Shown in pieces: positions 1 to 8,410 of a stretch of 60,154 nucleotides of DNA (the stretch's first letter is position 1; every line of letters begins with the position of its first letter). A program made the position numbers and the translations under genes. Origin of the DNA: Bacillota bacterium (GTDB lineage Bacteria > Bacillota > Desulfotomaculia > Desulfotomaculales > Ammonificaceae). Where the stretch lies: contig JBFMBK010000016.1 of assembly GCA_040755295.1 (NCBI GenBank), positions 1 through 60,154 of the forward strand. The letters are read 5' to 3'. The notes beneath the pieces are model-generated. The model was not told the DNA's origin, did not search any database, and worked only from the letters and a program-made list of their open reading frames with translations.

Positions 1-7
1 AGTTGCC

Positions 8-673
8 TTGATAATCCCGCTTGATATCTTGATGATTAAGTTATTGTTACGCCTTCCCAAGATTATTTTGGTTATATTTCTTTACGAATTTATAACTTTA
101 ATAAGCCAGTTAGGAGTTGTTTTTACCTGGAATTACGTCCTCGGTGTTTCAACTACCGATTTAGTCACCTCTCCTTTAATACGTATTCTTTACCCCACGT
201 CAGTCTTCGTCCCTGTCACAATTCTCGCGTGCATCAGCCACCGGAAACACTGGCGGGTTTCTATGGACACAAGCAGGTTTAAGGTCCCGACGGCAGCCAT
301 ATTGCCCATTGTAATCCAGGTTATTTTGTTGGGCGCCGTAATAAACGAATTCTTTTTCGGTTCACGTTTTGACGAGGCGACGCGCACAACCGAGGCCGTT
401 ATCTTTGCCATGCTTATAGCGGCCTTGGTATCCTCATCGTTCATATTCTGGCGGATTCTTCAGTTTTCTGAACGCGAAGCGGCGGTAACCGCGCAGGAGG
501 CCCTCGCCGCGGAAATGCGGAAGCAAATAGACACCGTCCGAAAACAACGCCATGATTTCATCAACCATGTCCAGATTATGCAGGCGCTTTTGTCCGAAAA
601 CCGCTTTACCGAACTATCGTCTTTTGTCGATGCCATAGATAAAGATATACATAAAGTACATAAAGTATTATAA
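8..673 (+). CDS. Membrane sensor with Spo0B-type H-box, no ATPase domain (possibly 5' incomplete)
   Basis: About four hydrophobic segments fill residues 10-150. A helical linker follows, then an H-box of the Spo0B/citrate-sensor type, with Arg181-His182-Asp-Phe followed by Asn-His and a hydrophobic helix. This is the dimerisation and phosphoacceptor helix of DcuS/CitA/AgrC-like kinases. The protein stops about 40 residues after the H-box, so there is no HATPase domain with N, G1 or G2 boxes. Family knowledge says the H-box accepts or relays phosphate; without the ATPase the protein could only act as a phosphotransfer partner or be a truncated kinase. The frame is open to the left edge of the window. 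The TTG at 8 and the ATG at 32 are candidate starts without a good ribosome-binding site, so the true start may lie outside. No response regulator is adjacent. Confidence 0.6.
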   Translation: MIIPLDILMIKLLLRLPKIILVIFLYEFITLISQLGVVFTWNYVLGVSTTDLVTSPLIRILYPTSVFVPVTILACISHRKHWRVSMDTSRFKVPTAAILPIVIQVILLGAVINEFFFGSRFDEATRTTEAVIFAMLIAALVSSSFIFWRILQFSEREAAVTAQEALAAEMRKQIDTVRKQRHDFINHVQIMQALLSENRFTELSSFVDAIDKDIHKVHKVL

Positions 674-723
674 TCAGAGAGGCTTTATATTAAAAAAAAT
701 ACAAAACGAAAAGGATGAGTTCT

Positions 724-1485
724 TTGAGAAAGCTAATAATCGTCGGGACGCTTGTTGTTTTAACTCTCATAATGGTTGGCGCCGCTTGCGCGCTTGCCGC
801 AAAACCTATCAAGCTGATCGTTGACGGCGAAAACGTGTCTGTCCAGCCGCCGCCTTCTATGATTTCCAGTCGTGTATTTGTACCCATCCGGTTTGTGGCG
901 GAGACCCTGGGTGCTGAAGTTTATTGGGATGCCGGTAATACAGCGGTTGTTGTGAACCAGGGCAATAGAGCCGGCATGTATTTAAAAGGCCGAAACGATC
1001 CTCTCGCCGCGGACCAGGGGATAGGCGGGAATTTCATCAGTTCGCAGGAGTTGAAGGACATCCTTGATGACGATAATGACCGTGATCTTGCCGATTTCCG
1101 GGATGGTCACAACGGCGGCGACCTTGCCGGAAACGACCCGCTGGTTATTGACCTTCGAGCCGAGGCGGATTACGAGGCGGGACATATTCCCACCGCGGTG
1201 TGGGTCGACGCGGCCGAAAACATGTCCGACGCACAAAACGTGAAGGCCCTGAAAGACTTGCTCCAGGAGCACGTTGACAAAGGCGGAAAAAGTGAGATCG
1301 TGCTTTACTGCTATACCGGCAATTCGTCCGGTCTGGTTTGCGGCGTCCTGGGAGCCATGGGCTTAAACGTTAGAAATATGCGGTTCGGGTACGATATCGC
1401 CTGGGCGGGCACAAAGTCCGCCGACCGTGCCGTACGCGCGACGATCGAGGACAAGGACGGCAACACGCGCACCTGCGGCGGGTGA
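724..1485 (+). CDS. Secreted rhodanese-like protein with copper-amine-oxidase-N domain
   Basis: The N-terminus has a basic start and a hydrophobic stretch ending in an Ala-rich signal-peptidase-like site. Residues about 32-85 resemble the copper amine oxidase N-terminal-like domain (Val-Asp-Gly, Phe-Val-Pro-Ile-Arg-Phe, Ala-Glu-Thr-Leu-Gly), an extracellular domain common in Clostridia. Residues about 105-235 form a rhodanese domain with Asp-Leu-Arg, Gly-His-Ile-Pro and an active-site loop Cys-Tyr-Thr-Gly-Asn-Ser-Ser-Gly (Cys199 counted from the ATG at 715). The catalytic Cys suggests sulfur transfer or persulfide handling outside the membrane. Between the domains lies an Asp/Asn-rich linker. 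I place the start at TTG 724 because AAGGATG at 711-717 is then a properly spaced SD; the ATG at 715 lies inside that SD. The gene ends before a strong terminator shared with plsY. Confidence 0.7.
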   Translation: MRKLIIVGTLVVLTLIMVGAACALAAKPIKLIVDGENVSVQPPPSMISSRVFVPIRFVAETLGAEVYWDAGNTAVVVNQGNRAGMYLKGRNDPLAADQGIGGNFISSQELKDILDDDNDRDLADFRDGHNGGDLAGNDPLVIDLRAEADYEAGHIPTAVWVDAAENMSDAQNVKALKDLLQEHVDKGGKSEIVLYCYTGNSSGLVCGVLGAMGLNVRNMRFGYDIAWAGTKSADRAVRATIEDKDGNTRTCGG

Positions 1486-1520
1486 GGAAGCTAGTAAACC
1501 GTACCTTCGGCGAAGGTATA

Positions 1521-1565
1521 AAAAAGCCCGTTTTGCGCCTCGAAAGGCAGCGAAACGGGCTTTTT
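1521..1565. terminator. Bidirectional intrinsic terminator
   Basis: A 13-bp perfect stem (1521-1533 with 1553-1565) is flanked by A-runs on one side and T-runs on the other. It can therefore stop transcription from the rhodanese gene on the plus strand and from plsY on the minus strand, which converge here. Confidence 0.85.
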
Positions 1566-1587
1566 ATTTTCTTTCAAACAGTGCCCT

Positions 1588-2163
1588 TCAACGTCCCATG
1601 CGCTGTTCGGTGCAGTTTAGGAGGCGTTTGATGTTCCCGCGGTGCTTGTAGACGGCTACAGCGGCCGCAAGAGCGCCGAATAACACATAACTCCAATGAT
1701 AGCCGAAAAATGCTATCGTCACCGGAAGACTGGCGGCGGCGATGATTGAAGACAGAGAAACGTACCGGGTCAGGAACAGGACCAGCCCCCAGATGCCAAA
1801 ACTGACGAGCGCGGCCTTCCAGGTAAGCATGATGAAGACGCCGAGCGCGGTGGCCACTATTTTACCACCTTTGAAGCCCAGGAAGACAGACCAGCTGTGG
1901 CCGAGCAGCGCGCAAGCGGCGGCGGCAACCGCCGGCCATTCACCGTACAGGCTGCCGATATAGACGGAAAGCACTCCTTTACCCATGTCTCCGGCAAAGG
2001 CCAGAAGACCGAGCGCGGGTCCAAAAGTCCGCCAGACGTTGGTCGCCCCGATGTTGCCGCTGCCGTGCCGGAAGATATCTATGCCCTTGGCGCGTCCGAT
2101 AAGGTAACCGGTCGGAAGTGAACCGATTATATAACCGAGCAGCGCGACCGCAATTATTTCCAC
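1588..2163 (-). CDS. plsY: Glycerol-3-phosphate acyltransferase PlsY
   Basis: This integral membrane enzyme transfers the acyl group of acyl-phosphate to sn-glycerol-3-phosphate, the first step of phosphatidic acid synthesis in most Gram-positives. It has about five hydrophobic helices. Family motifs are visible: Gly-Ser-Leu-Pro-Thr-Gly-Tyr near the start, the Ser-Gly-Asn-Ile-Gly-Ala-Thr-Asn loop, and Gly-His-Ser-(x)5-Phe-x-Gly-Gly-Lys-Ile-Val-Ala-Thr in the middle. The frame can be extended to 2187, but those codons lie in a repeat array. GTG at 2163 follows GGGGTGAT and gives the family's usual N-terminus, so I prefer it. It is the last gene of the long minus-strand block, downstream of der. 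Confidence 0.9.
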   Translation of the reverse strand: MEIIAVALLGYIIGSLPTGYLIGRAKGIDIFRHGSGNIGATNVWRTFGPALGLLAFAGDMGKGVLSVYIGSLYGEWPAVAAAACALLGHSWSVFLGFKGGKIVATALGVFIMLTWKAALVSFGIWGLVLFLTRYVSLSSIIAAASLPVTIAFFGYHWSYVLFGALAAAVAVYKHRGNIKRLLNCTEQRMGR

Positions 2164-2172
2164 AACATCACC

Positions 2173-2225
2173 CCGTTCAAGGTTCAACGTTCAACGTTCA
2201 CGGGTCAAGGTTTAAATTTCAATGT
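2173..2225. repeat. Heptad repeat array (GTTCAAG/GTTCAAC type)
   Basis: Imperfect 7-nt units (AAGGTTC, AACGTTC, ACGGGTC, AAGGTTT) follow one another between plsY and der. The same motif recurs at several other intergenic sites in the window. Confidence 0.75.
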
Positions 2226-2259
2226 TAAGGAACCGGAGGCAAGGCAACAGTTTACAGTA

Positions 2260-3588
2260 TTAATTCTTATCCGGTTTTCTTCTTCTTTTAAACGCAAAAC
2301 GGACAGGTGTTCCGGTGAAGTTGTAGGCTGTCCGGACCTGGTTCTCCAGGTAACGCCGGTAAGAGAAATGTACAAGCCCGGGATTGTTAACGTAAAACAG
2401 AAAAACTGGCGGGTTCTCCCCTACCTGCGTAACATAATCCACATCCAAACGCTTCCCCTTTACCGGCGGCGGCGGATTTCGCAGAAGAGCTTCTTCCAAT
2501 AAGGCGTTTAATTCGTTGGACGGAATACGGCGATGGGCGTTGATGAACGCCTTGTTGACTGCTTCAAATAATTCTACTACTCCCTGTCCCGTCGTGGCGG
2601 TGGTAAAAACAGACGGAGCGTAGGAGATAAAGTCAAGATCTTCCTTGAGATTCGCCCGGTAAAGCGCTTTGTCTTTCTTGTCTTCCGGCACCAGATCCCA
2701 CTTGTTGATCGCAATAACTACCGCCCTGCCGAGTTCTTCCGCCATTCCGGCGATGCGCTTGTCTTGAGCGGTCACCCCTTCCTCCGCGTCGATAACGATT
2801 ACAGCGACCTCCGCTCTCGCAACCGATTTTTGCGCTCGTATCACGCTGTACCGTTCGACAGGAAGGTCAATCTTGCCTTTCCGGCGGATACCGGCGGTAT
2901 CGATCAGGATATAATTCCGTTCACCGAACTTGAACGGTGTGTCCGTCGAGTCCCGGGTCGTACCCGGTACATCCGTGACAATAACCCTTTCTTCACCCAG
3001 AATGGCGTTGACCAGCGATGACTTGCCGACGTTGGGACGCCCGATAATCGCCACATGGACGGCCGTTTTTTCAGCGGTTGGAGATTTCATAGGAAGATTT
3101 GCCACCAATTCGTCCAGCAGGTCACCGGTGTTGAGTCCCTGAGTTGCCGAAACCGGAATAGGTTCACCCATACCGAGACGGTAATAATCGCCCATCGCCG
3201 GGGGCTGGTCGAAACGGTCAACCTTGTTGACCACCAGCAGCACCGGCTTTCCTGAACGCCGCAGGATATCGGCTACGGCTTCATCTTCCGGTAACACACC
3301 GGACTGTGCATCGACCATAAAGAGAACGACGTCCGCTTCCTGGAGCGCCTGCTGAACCTGGCGTCTGATCGCGGTTTGCATCACATCCGTGGCTTGATCC
3401 GCCACACCGCCGGTGTCTACAAGAACGAAGAGCCGCCCGTTCCACTCGGCTTCGCGGTAGATTCTGTCTCTCGTCACACCCGGTTCGGGTTGCACAATAG
3501 CTACCCTCCCCCCTACCAGACGGTTGAAAAGAGTGGATTTACCTACGTTCGGCCGACCTATTACCGCGACCACCGCTCTACCGTCCAT
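2260..3588 (-). CDS. der: Ribosome biogenesis GTPase Der (EngA)
   Basis: This cytoplasmic double-GTPase is needed for 50S subunit assembly. It has two tandem G domains, each with Gly-Arg-Pro-Asn-Val-Gly-Lys-Ser (P-loops near residues 11 and 183), Asp-Thr-Gly/Ala-Gly (G3) and Asn-Lys-x-Asp (G4). A C-terminal KH-like domain follows (about 350-440). The length of 442 residues is normal. The ATG follows CGGAGGAACTGA. It sits between the DUF512 gene and plsY on the same strand. Heptad-repeat DNA fills both flanks, so it may have its own transcript ends, but no terminator is visible. Confidence 0.97.
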   Translation of the reverse strand: MDGRAVVAVIGRPNVGKSTLFNRLVGGRVAIVQPEPGVTRDRIYREAEWNGRLFVLVDTGGVADQATDVMQTAIRRQVQQALQEADVVLFMVDAQSGVLPEDEAVADILRRSGKPVLLVVNKVDRFDQPPAMGDYYRLGMGEPIPVSATQGLNTGDLLDELVANLPMKSPTAEKTAVHVAIIGRPNVGKSSLVNAILGEERVIVTDVPGTTRDSTDTPFKFGERNYILIDTAGIRRKGKIDLPVERYSVIRAQKSVARAEVAVIVIDAEEGVTAQDKRIAGMAEELGRAVVIAINKWDLVPEDKKDKALYRANLKEDLDFISYAPSVFTTATTGQGVVELFEAVNKAFINAHRRIPSNELNALLEEALLRNPPPPVKGKRLDVDYVTQVGENPPVFLFYVNNPGLVHFSYRRYLENQVRTAYNFTGTPVRFAFKRRRKPDKN

Positions 3589-3603
3589 TCAGTTCCTCCG
3601 TTT

Positions 3604-3840
3604 TTAGGTTCGAAGTTTAAAAGTTCAACGTGCAACGTTCAAGGTTCTAAGTTAAAGATCGAAAGTAAAAGGAAAAATTCAAGGCGACGTTCAACTATCA
3701 TGTCTTCTTAAGTATACCATATTATCAAGTTTTATACGTTTCACAGGATTCAAGGTTCAAGGTTCTAAGTTCAACGTGCTGGCTAATACTGCGTGAATTT
3801 ACTGCCTGTTCAAGGTTCAAAGCTAGGTTCTAAGTTAAGG
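3604..3840. repeat. Heptad repeat arrays, two blocks
   Basis: Blocks at about 3604-3670 and 3748-3840 consist of GTTCAAG/GTTCAAC/GTTCTAAG units separated by AT-rich DNA. A phrase of the form ggtcgatactgcatgaattt in the second block recurs near 27610, so some spacer sequence is shared between arrays. No gene or promoter is evident in this 280-nt gap. Confidence 0.7.
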
Positions 3841-3870
3841 AACCAGAATAAAGAAGGTTCAGGGGGGAAG

Positions 3871-5187
3871 TTATCTCTTTTTCTGCCGCCGCAAGAGTTT
3901 AAGACGCAGGGCTTTTATGAGGTCGTTAGGGCTGTCGGCAGGTATTACGGGACACCCTGCTGCCGCCTTGAGCGTGCCCAGGGTTAAGCCGTCCAGGAAC
4001 AGGGTTTCTTCTTTCAAAGCCACGGAGGGGATTAAGACCCGGTCGGGCTTAGGGATGCCCTCCAGGGTTTGTAGAATGTCCCGTCCCGTAAGAAGCCCTG
4101 CAACCGTCACGCTCGGTCCGAAAAAACGGTTGTTTACCGGAACAAGGTCCACATGTAATCCCCTAATAAGGTTTAATCGGGCGGCAACCGGCCTCAACGC
4201 TTTTTCGGCCATAACTCCGGTTATAATCACCACCCGCTGCGGTGTGGTTTCCGGCGGCAGTCTTTTTTCAATCGCCCGCCACGGACCAAGGAACCTTCGC
4301 ACAAGGCCGACCCCGTTCTCCAGTTGGGGAAAGCCTTCATAGTCCCGCGTTGGGGGAACATGTCTTCCGGAAAGGATGTAGAACTCGTCGGCCGCATATA
4401 CTACTCTGCTTTTCAGACTTTTCAAACATTCCCTCTGGTGACGCGACACCATGTCGAGAACCTGCGCCGCTTCTCTCGGGTTCACGGAGCGCAGGGGAAA
4501 AAGGTCCTGCCGGTGATGAGTCAGCCCCACCGGCACGATCGCCACCGAGCGTACGGACGGATGCAAAGATACAAGGTCCGCGACCGTCCTTTCTAGCTCT
4601 TCCCCGTCGTTCAGACCCGGGCAGAGCACTACTTGTGTATGCAGGGCGATCCCCCCGGCGGCAAGAAGGCGGAGTTGATCGTAAATCCTGCCCGCCCTGG
4701 GGTTTCCCATCATTTCGGCGCGCAATTCAGAATTTGTAGTGTGTACCGAGACGTAAAGAGGGCTTAACCGCTGGGTGACAATGCGTTTCAGGTCTGCCCG
4801 GGTGCAGTTGCTCAGGGTAACGAAATTGCCTTCCCAAAAGGATAGACGGTAGTCATCGTCCTTAAAACGGAGGGTTGTGCGCAATCCGGGAGGCTGCTGG
4901 TCGACGAAACAAAAAAGACAGCGATTGCTGCAGCGGCGGATACGGCCAAAGGGCTCGGAGAAACCGAGGCCCAAAACGTCCGCCGTGTTACCGAATGACT
5001 CCGCTTGGAACTGGTGTCCGTCCCGCTGTAAGGTGAGAAGCGGCGCTTCTGCGGCCAAAAAAAAGTAGTAATCGATTATGTCTCTTACCGGCTTGCCGTC
5101 AATCGCCAAAAGCCTGTCCCCGGGCTGAACTCCGAGCCTTGAAGCGGCGCTGTCCCAGGCGACCGTCTTGATTACCAAGCCTTTCAT
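3871..5187 (-). CDS. DUF512 family PDZ/radical-SAM-like protein
   Basis: Residues 1-70 form a PDZ-like domain (Gly-Val-Gln-Pro-Gly-Asp, Ile-Asp-Gly-Lys-Pro). This is followed by Cys86-x3-Cys90-x2-Cys93, the cluster-binding pattern of radical SAM enzymes, within Ser-Asn-Arg-Cys-Leu-Phe-Cys-Phe-Val-Asp-Gln. The C-terminal half carries the DUF512 domain. The family is widespread in Clostridia and cyanobacteria and its reaction is unknown; I infer only an iron-sulfur, probably SAM-dependent, enzyme. The 438-residue length fits the family. The start ATG has only a weak SD. In many Firmicutes this gene lies beside der and plsY, as it does here. Confidence 0.85.
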   Translation of the reverse strand: MKGLVIKTVAWDSAASRLGVQPGDRLLAIDGKPVRDIIDYYFFLAAEAPLLTLQRDGHQFQAESFGNTADVLGLGFSEPFGRIRRCSNRCLFCFVDQQPPGLRTTLRFKDDDYRLSFWEGNFVTLSNCTRADLKRIVTQRLSPLYVSVHTTNSELRAEMMGNPRAGRIYDQLRLLAAGGIALHTQVVLCPGLNDGEELERTVADLVSLHPSVRSVAIVPVGLTHHRQDLFPLRSVNPREAAQVLDMVSRHQRECLKSLKSRVVYAADEFYILSGRHVPPTRDYEGFPQLENGVGLVRRFLGPWRAIEKRLPPETTPQRVVIITGVMAEKALRPVAARLNLIRGLHVDLVPVNNRFFGPSVTVAGLLTGRDILQTLEGIPKPDRVLIPSVALKEETLFLDGLTLGTLKAAAGCPVIPADSPNDLIKALRLKLLRRQKKR

Positions 5188-5263
5188 TATAACGCCAAAA
5201 ACCCCCCGCTGAGTCGTTTTCCTGTTCTACAATTATCTTCCCCCCTGTATTTCCCGTCAAGAC

Positions 5264-5345
5264 TGAAGTTCAACGTACAAGCTCCAGTTCAAGGTTTACG
5301 GTTCATGGTTTAACGTACAACGTTAAAAGTAAAAGAAAGGGGCAA
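5264..5345. repeat. Heptad repeat array
   Basis: GTTCAACGTACAAG, GTTCAAGGTTTACG, GTTCATG and AACGTACAACGTT units lie between the DUF512 gene and the DUF3189 pair. The units are more degenerate than in the arrays near plsY. Confidence 0.6.
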
Positions 5346-5384
5346 AGGCTCTAAATTAAGAAAAGTGGAAACACTATAGAAAAG

Positions 5385-5807
5385 TCAAAGGTCCTTAGAG
5401 GCAATTTTAAGAAAATAGTCATATCGTTTAAACACAGCCCGGTGGAAAAGCAGGCGGCCGAACGACCAACCGGGACGCGCCAGGACCCAGGCGAGGGCTA
5501 TCCCGGCTGAACCCGGAATCCCGTCAACTGCCCGCAGATGCCACCCTTCCTCCTGCCGGTACAGCTTACCCCGCGCCTGAAAAAAAAGGTGAACCAGTTT
5601 CGGATCGGCGTTACACCAAAAAGCATAAACCTTCGTACCTGTATCATCGGTCCCATAATAAACAAAAGCCCTCCGCAAATTAATGAGCGGCAGGCTTAAC
5701 AGCTCTGTCGCCTTGAAGGATTCCTCACACGGTAATCGTCCCGTTCTGATGGCCGCCGCGACTGCGGCGAGAGGAAGACCCTGAGCGTTGTAGTAAACAA
5801 GTCTCAC
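5385..5807 (-). CDS. DUF3189-like protein, second of a tandem pair
   Basis: The product of about 140 residues begins Val-Arg-Leu-Val-Tyr-Tyr-Asn. Its layout parallels the upstream neighbour: an initial beta-strand with an aromatic pair, an Ala-Ala-Ala helix ending in a short 'GRLP' turn, and a central Tyr-Gly-Thr-Asp-Asp-x-Gly-x-Lys-Val-Tyr strand. I infer that it is a diverged DUF3189 paralogue. The function is unknown; the family is common in endospore-forming Clostridia. The GTG start overlaps the stop of the first copy (GTGA) and is preceded by GAGGGAGGA, so the pair is translationally coupled. A longer frame reaching 5960 would read antiparallel-free sequence of the upstream gene and is unlikely to be used. 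Confidence 0.7.
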   Translation of the reverse strand: MRLVYYNAQGLPLAAVAAAIRTGRLPCEESFKATELLSLPLINLRRAFVYYGTDDTGTKVYAFWCNADPKLVHLFFQARGKLYRQEEGWHLRAVDGIPGSAGIALAWVLARPGWSFGRLLFHRAVFKRYDYFLKIASKDL

Positions 5808-6253
5808 TCCTCCCTCACTTCCGTTTTCACCTGGTAGACCAGATCCTTGACGAACGGATACCCGCGGCGTATTCCCGCAAACACGAGAGGCCTCCCAAGA
5901 CGAGGCCGTTTCAGGCGACGGGAGATGAATCCACCGACTTTCAATATAAAAGGAAAACACGGCAAAGTGTTGACAATCACCGCTCGCAAACCGTTTTCGA
6001 TTTGTTCTCCGAACACAAGTTGAAGGGCTTCTGTATCCCGGCCGCGTCCGATGATGTAAACGCGGTTACCGCATTCATCAATACCGTAAAAATAGAGTTT
6101 GCCCCGGTCTCTACCGTCCTGAGTATCAAAGTAAGGTAGGGTGAAGGAAGATTTTTCGTCCGGCGGCCGTTTTTCGTATAAGAGACCGGTATGCAGTGCC
6201 GCAGCGATAACGGAAGAGTGTGTTCCCCCGAAGCAGTGATAAACTATGTGCAT
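5804..6253 (-). CDS. DUF3189 family protein
   Basis: The 149-residue protein starts with Met-His-Ile-Val-Tyr-His-Cys-Phe-Gly-Gly-Thr-His-Ser-Ser, the hallmark N-terminus of DUF3189. It includes a Gly-Ile-Asp-Glu-x-Gly-Asn-Arg-Val-Tyr strand and a Gly-Arg-Gly turn. No biochemical role is known. It lies 5 nt downstream of spoIIP and is coupled to a second copy, so it is probably co-expressed with sporulation genes; that is inference from position. The SD is weak (ACGAGACGAATAACACGG before ATG), which also points to translational coupling with spoIIP. Confidence 0.8.
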   Translation of the reverse strand: MHIVYHCFGGTHSSVIAAALHTGLLYEKRPPDEKSSFTLPYFDTQDGRDRGKLYFYGIDECGNRVYIIGRGRDTEALQLVFGEQIENGLRAVIVNTLPCFPFILKVGGFISRRLKRPRLGRPLVFAGIRRGYPFVKDLVYQVKTEVREE

Positions 6254-6258
6254 CCGTG

Positions 6259-7434
6259 TTATTCGTCTCGTCTGCCGGTTCCGCGTCCGGGAAAAACGCC
6301 TGTTTCACGGCGCCAGAAACCGGTCAACCGTTCCCAGGCTTTTGTCCAACCCCCGGCGCTTACAACGAGGAAGGTGCCGGCGACGATAAAGACGGCAAAG
6401 AGAATCCAGGCGAAGGCGCGCCATGCTCCCGGACTTTTCGCGTTTTTACCGGTGATCGGTTCAGTCATATCCGGAAAACCGGGGCCGGGGTTTGCAAGGC
6501 CCAGCACAACCGGGACCGCGTCGGCCAAAAGGCCGACACCCCGTTCCGCTTCCTGTCTGGTAAGGGTGTGCGTCCCGCATTCCAATAGCAAAGCCGTCGA
6601 AAGAAGGTCCTGGTTGAACGTTCCAGCCGCGAGGAATATCCCCTTTACCGTGCCGGGATGGACGCGGTTGGCGTATGTCATGAGACGTTTTGCAAAGTCA
6701 AGGTTGGCGGAGCTTTTGGGATTGTGGCGTCCGACTACCAGACGCACCTGCCCGATGGACATGCCCGAAACCTGCTGGCGGTAAAAATCCGGGTCGGGGA
6801 TGCCGTCGCGGTGAACGTCCATAAGGGCTATCGGGTTCGACCGCAGAAGGCGCACCGCGGTTTTTCTCGAACGGATATACGCGGAAGCGTCGTGCGGGTC
6901 ATGAGGCGTCCGGTCGTGTACCGTGCGGGTGCCGGCGCCGCGCAGTTCATCCGCAAGCCGGGTGCCTACTTTCATAATCCCCCCGCGATAAGGGATAAAG
7001 GGCGTACCGTCGGTGGGAACGTAGGACTCGTCGCTGTGCGTGTGATAAATCCCGATGTCCCGGCCTTCACCGAAAACGCCCGCAGGCACGGCCGTCCGGT
7101 TAAAGTATTCGTCCCAGGCAAGGATGTCCCGGTCGATACCGAGTAATCTTGAACGGGCGATTTTACCGGTTAAACCTTCAACCCTGTAGCGTTTGCCTTC
7201 GGCCGTAATTATCTCATCGCCGGGGGTTACCGACCGTGCGGTGTAATCGATTATCTGCTTTCCTTCATCAACAACCGTATAGAAATTGCCCGGTTTGAGT
7301 TCATCTTCACGGTCGCCGAAAATAACTGCATAGGTAGGCAGTGAGGTGCTTTTTGCGGTAAAGACGCCGACTGCCATACCGGCAAGAATTATCGTATATC
7401 CGATAAGAACCCTAACGTTGGTTTTTCGGGCCAT
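6259..7434 (-). CDS. spoIIP: Stage II sporulation protein P (SpoIIP)
   Basis: SpoIIP is the membrane-anchored amidase/endopeptidase of the SpoIIDMP engulfment machine. A hydrophobic segment at residues about 9-28 anchors it. The catalytic region has Ile-Tyr-His-Thr-His-Ser-Asp-Glu-Ser-Tyr (His131, His133, Glu136), then Asp-Val-His-Arg-Asp-Gly, Phe-Asn-Gln-Asp-Leu and Leu-Leu-Glu-Cys-Gly, all standard for the family. A second hydrophobic segment near the C-terminus precedes a basic tail. I start it at ATG 7434, which follows GAAAGGAGCGGTAGAA. Its first 23 nt overlap the 3' end of the DUF1614 gene, so the two are coupled. It lies well downstream of metabolic genes; a separate mother-cell promoter would be expected, but none is obvious. 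Confidence 0.92.
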   Translation of the reverse strand: MARKTNVRVLIGYTIILAGMAVGVFTAKSTSLPTYAVIFGDREDELKPGNFYTVVDEGKQIIDYTARSVTPGDEIITAEGKRYRVEGLTGKIARSRLLGIDRDILAWDEYFNRTAVPAGVFGEGRDIGIYHTHSDESYVPTDGTPFIPYRGGIMKVGTRLADELRGAGTRTVHDRTPHDPHDASAYIRSRKTAVRLLRSNPIALMDVHRDGIPDPDFYRQQVSGMSIGQVRLVVGRHNPKSSANLDFAKRLMTYANRVHPGTVKGIFLAAGTFNQDLLSTALLLECGTHTLTRQEAERGVGLLADAVPVVLGLANPGPGFPDMTEPITGKNAKSPGAWRAFAWILFAVFIVAGTFLVVSAGGWTKAWERLTGFWRRETGVFPGRGTGRRDE

Positions 7435-8146
7435 TTCTACCGCTCCTTTCACGTCCAGAACCATCAGGGGATTGCAGGTTTCCCAGAAGACTTTCGGAAC
7501 GTCCTTCTTTGGATGGTCCTCCCTGCGCTCTCTCCCGGACTTCCCCGATTATTTCGGCGATAAGAACGGCGAAAATACCGGCCAGCACGGTAACGTCGAA
7601 AATACCTCCCCCACCGATATCCACTCTTTGCGGCGCGTTCAACGCGACTACCCTGAAATAATGTAAAACATCCCCGAGAAGCACGCCGAGGGTTGCGGCG
7701 ATAAAGGCGCCGCGCCGGGAGCGGCCGGCCAGGTACCCGACGATTCCGGCGATGACGGGATAAAGGTACAGCGGTTCTATGAAAGCGTACCTGCCCGCGG
7801 GTTCCTGTATCCCCCGCATCAGGTACGTTCCGGTGGCGTACACCAGGATGCCGGTGACGACCGCACCCCATAGAGAGCGTGAGACCTCCCGCCGCGTACC
7901 CGCATTGGAAAGAAGGTAGACGGTCAGTCCTACGGGAACCAGGGCGCCGCCGACGTTAATCGAAACGGGTGCCGTTCTGCCGCCGAGAGGGATATCGATA
8001 AAACTCCCGATAATGAGCGCGGCAATGACCATCAGGGCGGCCCTGTCCGTAAGGCGTAACCGGTCCAGAACCCGGTGTCCCAATCCCAAGTAGATCAGGA
8101 CCGAAAGAATTAACAGCGCCAAAAAACCGATTGGAAACCTGTCCAT
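7412..8146 (-). CDS. DUF1614 family membrane protein
   Basis: The protein has about 244 residues and six to seven hydrophobic segments over the first 195. It includes Gly-Ser-Phe-Ile-Asp-Ile-Pro-Leu in the second helix region and Asp-Ile-Gly-Gly-Gly-Gly-Ile-Phe-Asp between the last two helices, as in DUF1614 proteins of Firmicutes and archaea. The C-terminal 45 residues are hydrophilic and rich in Gly, Ser and Arg. Function is unknown. The ATG follows AAAAAGGAGCCGTTGC. Its 3' end overlaps spoIIP, and this DUF1614-spoIIP pairing suggests a sporulation or membrane role. That last point is inference. Confidence 0.75.
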   Translation of the reverse strand: MDRFPIGFLALLILSVLIYLGLGHRVLDRLRLTDRAALMVIAALIIGSFIDIPLGGRTAPVSINVGGALVPVGLTVYLLSNAGTRREVSRSLWGAVVTGILVYATGTYLMRGIQEPAGRYAFIEPLYLYPVIAGIVGYLAGRSRRGAFIAATLGVLLGDVLHYFRVVALNAPQRVDIGGGGIFDVTVLAGIFAVLIAEIIGEVRERAQGGPSKEGRSESLLGNLQSPDGSGRERSGRNGPKNQR

Positions 8147-8301
8147 GCAACGGCTCCTTTTTAATAAAAGCTCTACGTTCTATGTTTGGGAATAAAGAGG
8201 CAAGTTATACGTCGGAAGAACGAAGTTCAACATTCGCAAGCGGGGAATAACGTAACCATTCAGCCATTTAGTGTTTCGCTGACGGTTCGTAAGTCTATAC
8301 C

Positions 8302-8333
8302 AAAAAAACAAACGCCGCCCTTAAGGCAGCGCC
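8302..8333 (-). terminator. Intrinsic terminator after ispH-rpsA
   Basis: On the minus strand a 7-bp stem (CGCTGCC with GGCGGCG, one G-T pair, loop of about 5) is followed by TTTGTTTTTTT. It lies about 80 nt past the ispH-rpsA stop, and probably separates the translation/lipid genes from DUF1614-spoIIP. Confidence 0.7.
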
Positions 8334-8410
8334 GGTTGCGTAACTAAAAGAAAATATTATAAATTCCAATATGCTTGATTAATTAAGATAAACCTGTTTT
8401 ATGGAATTAG

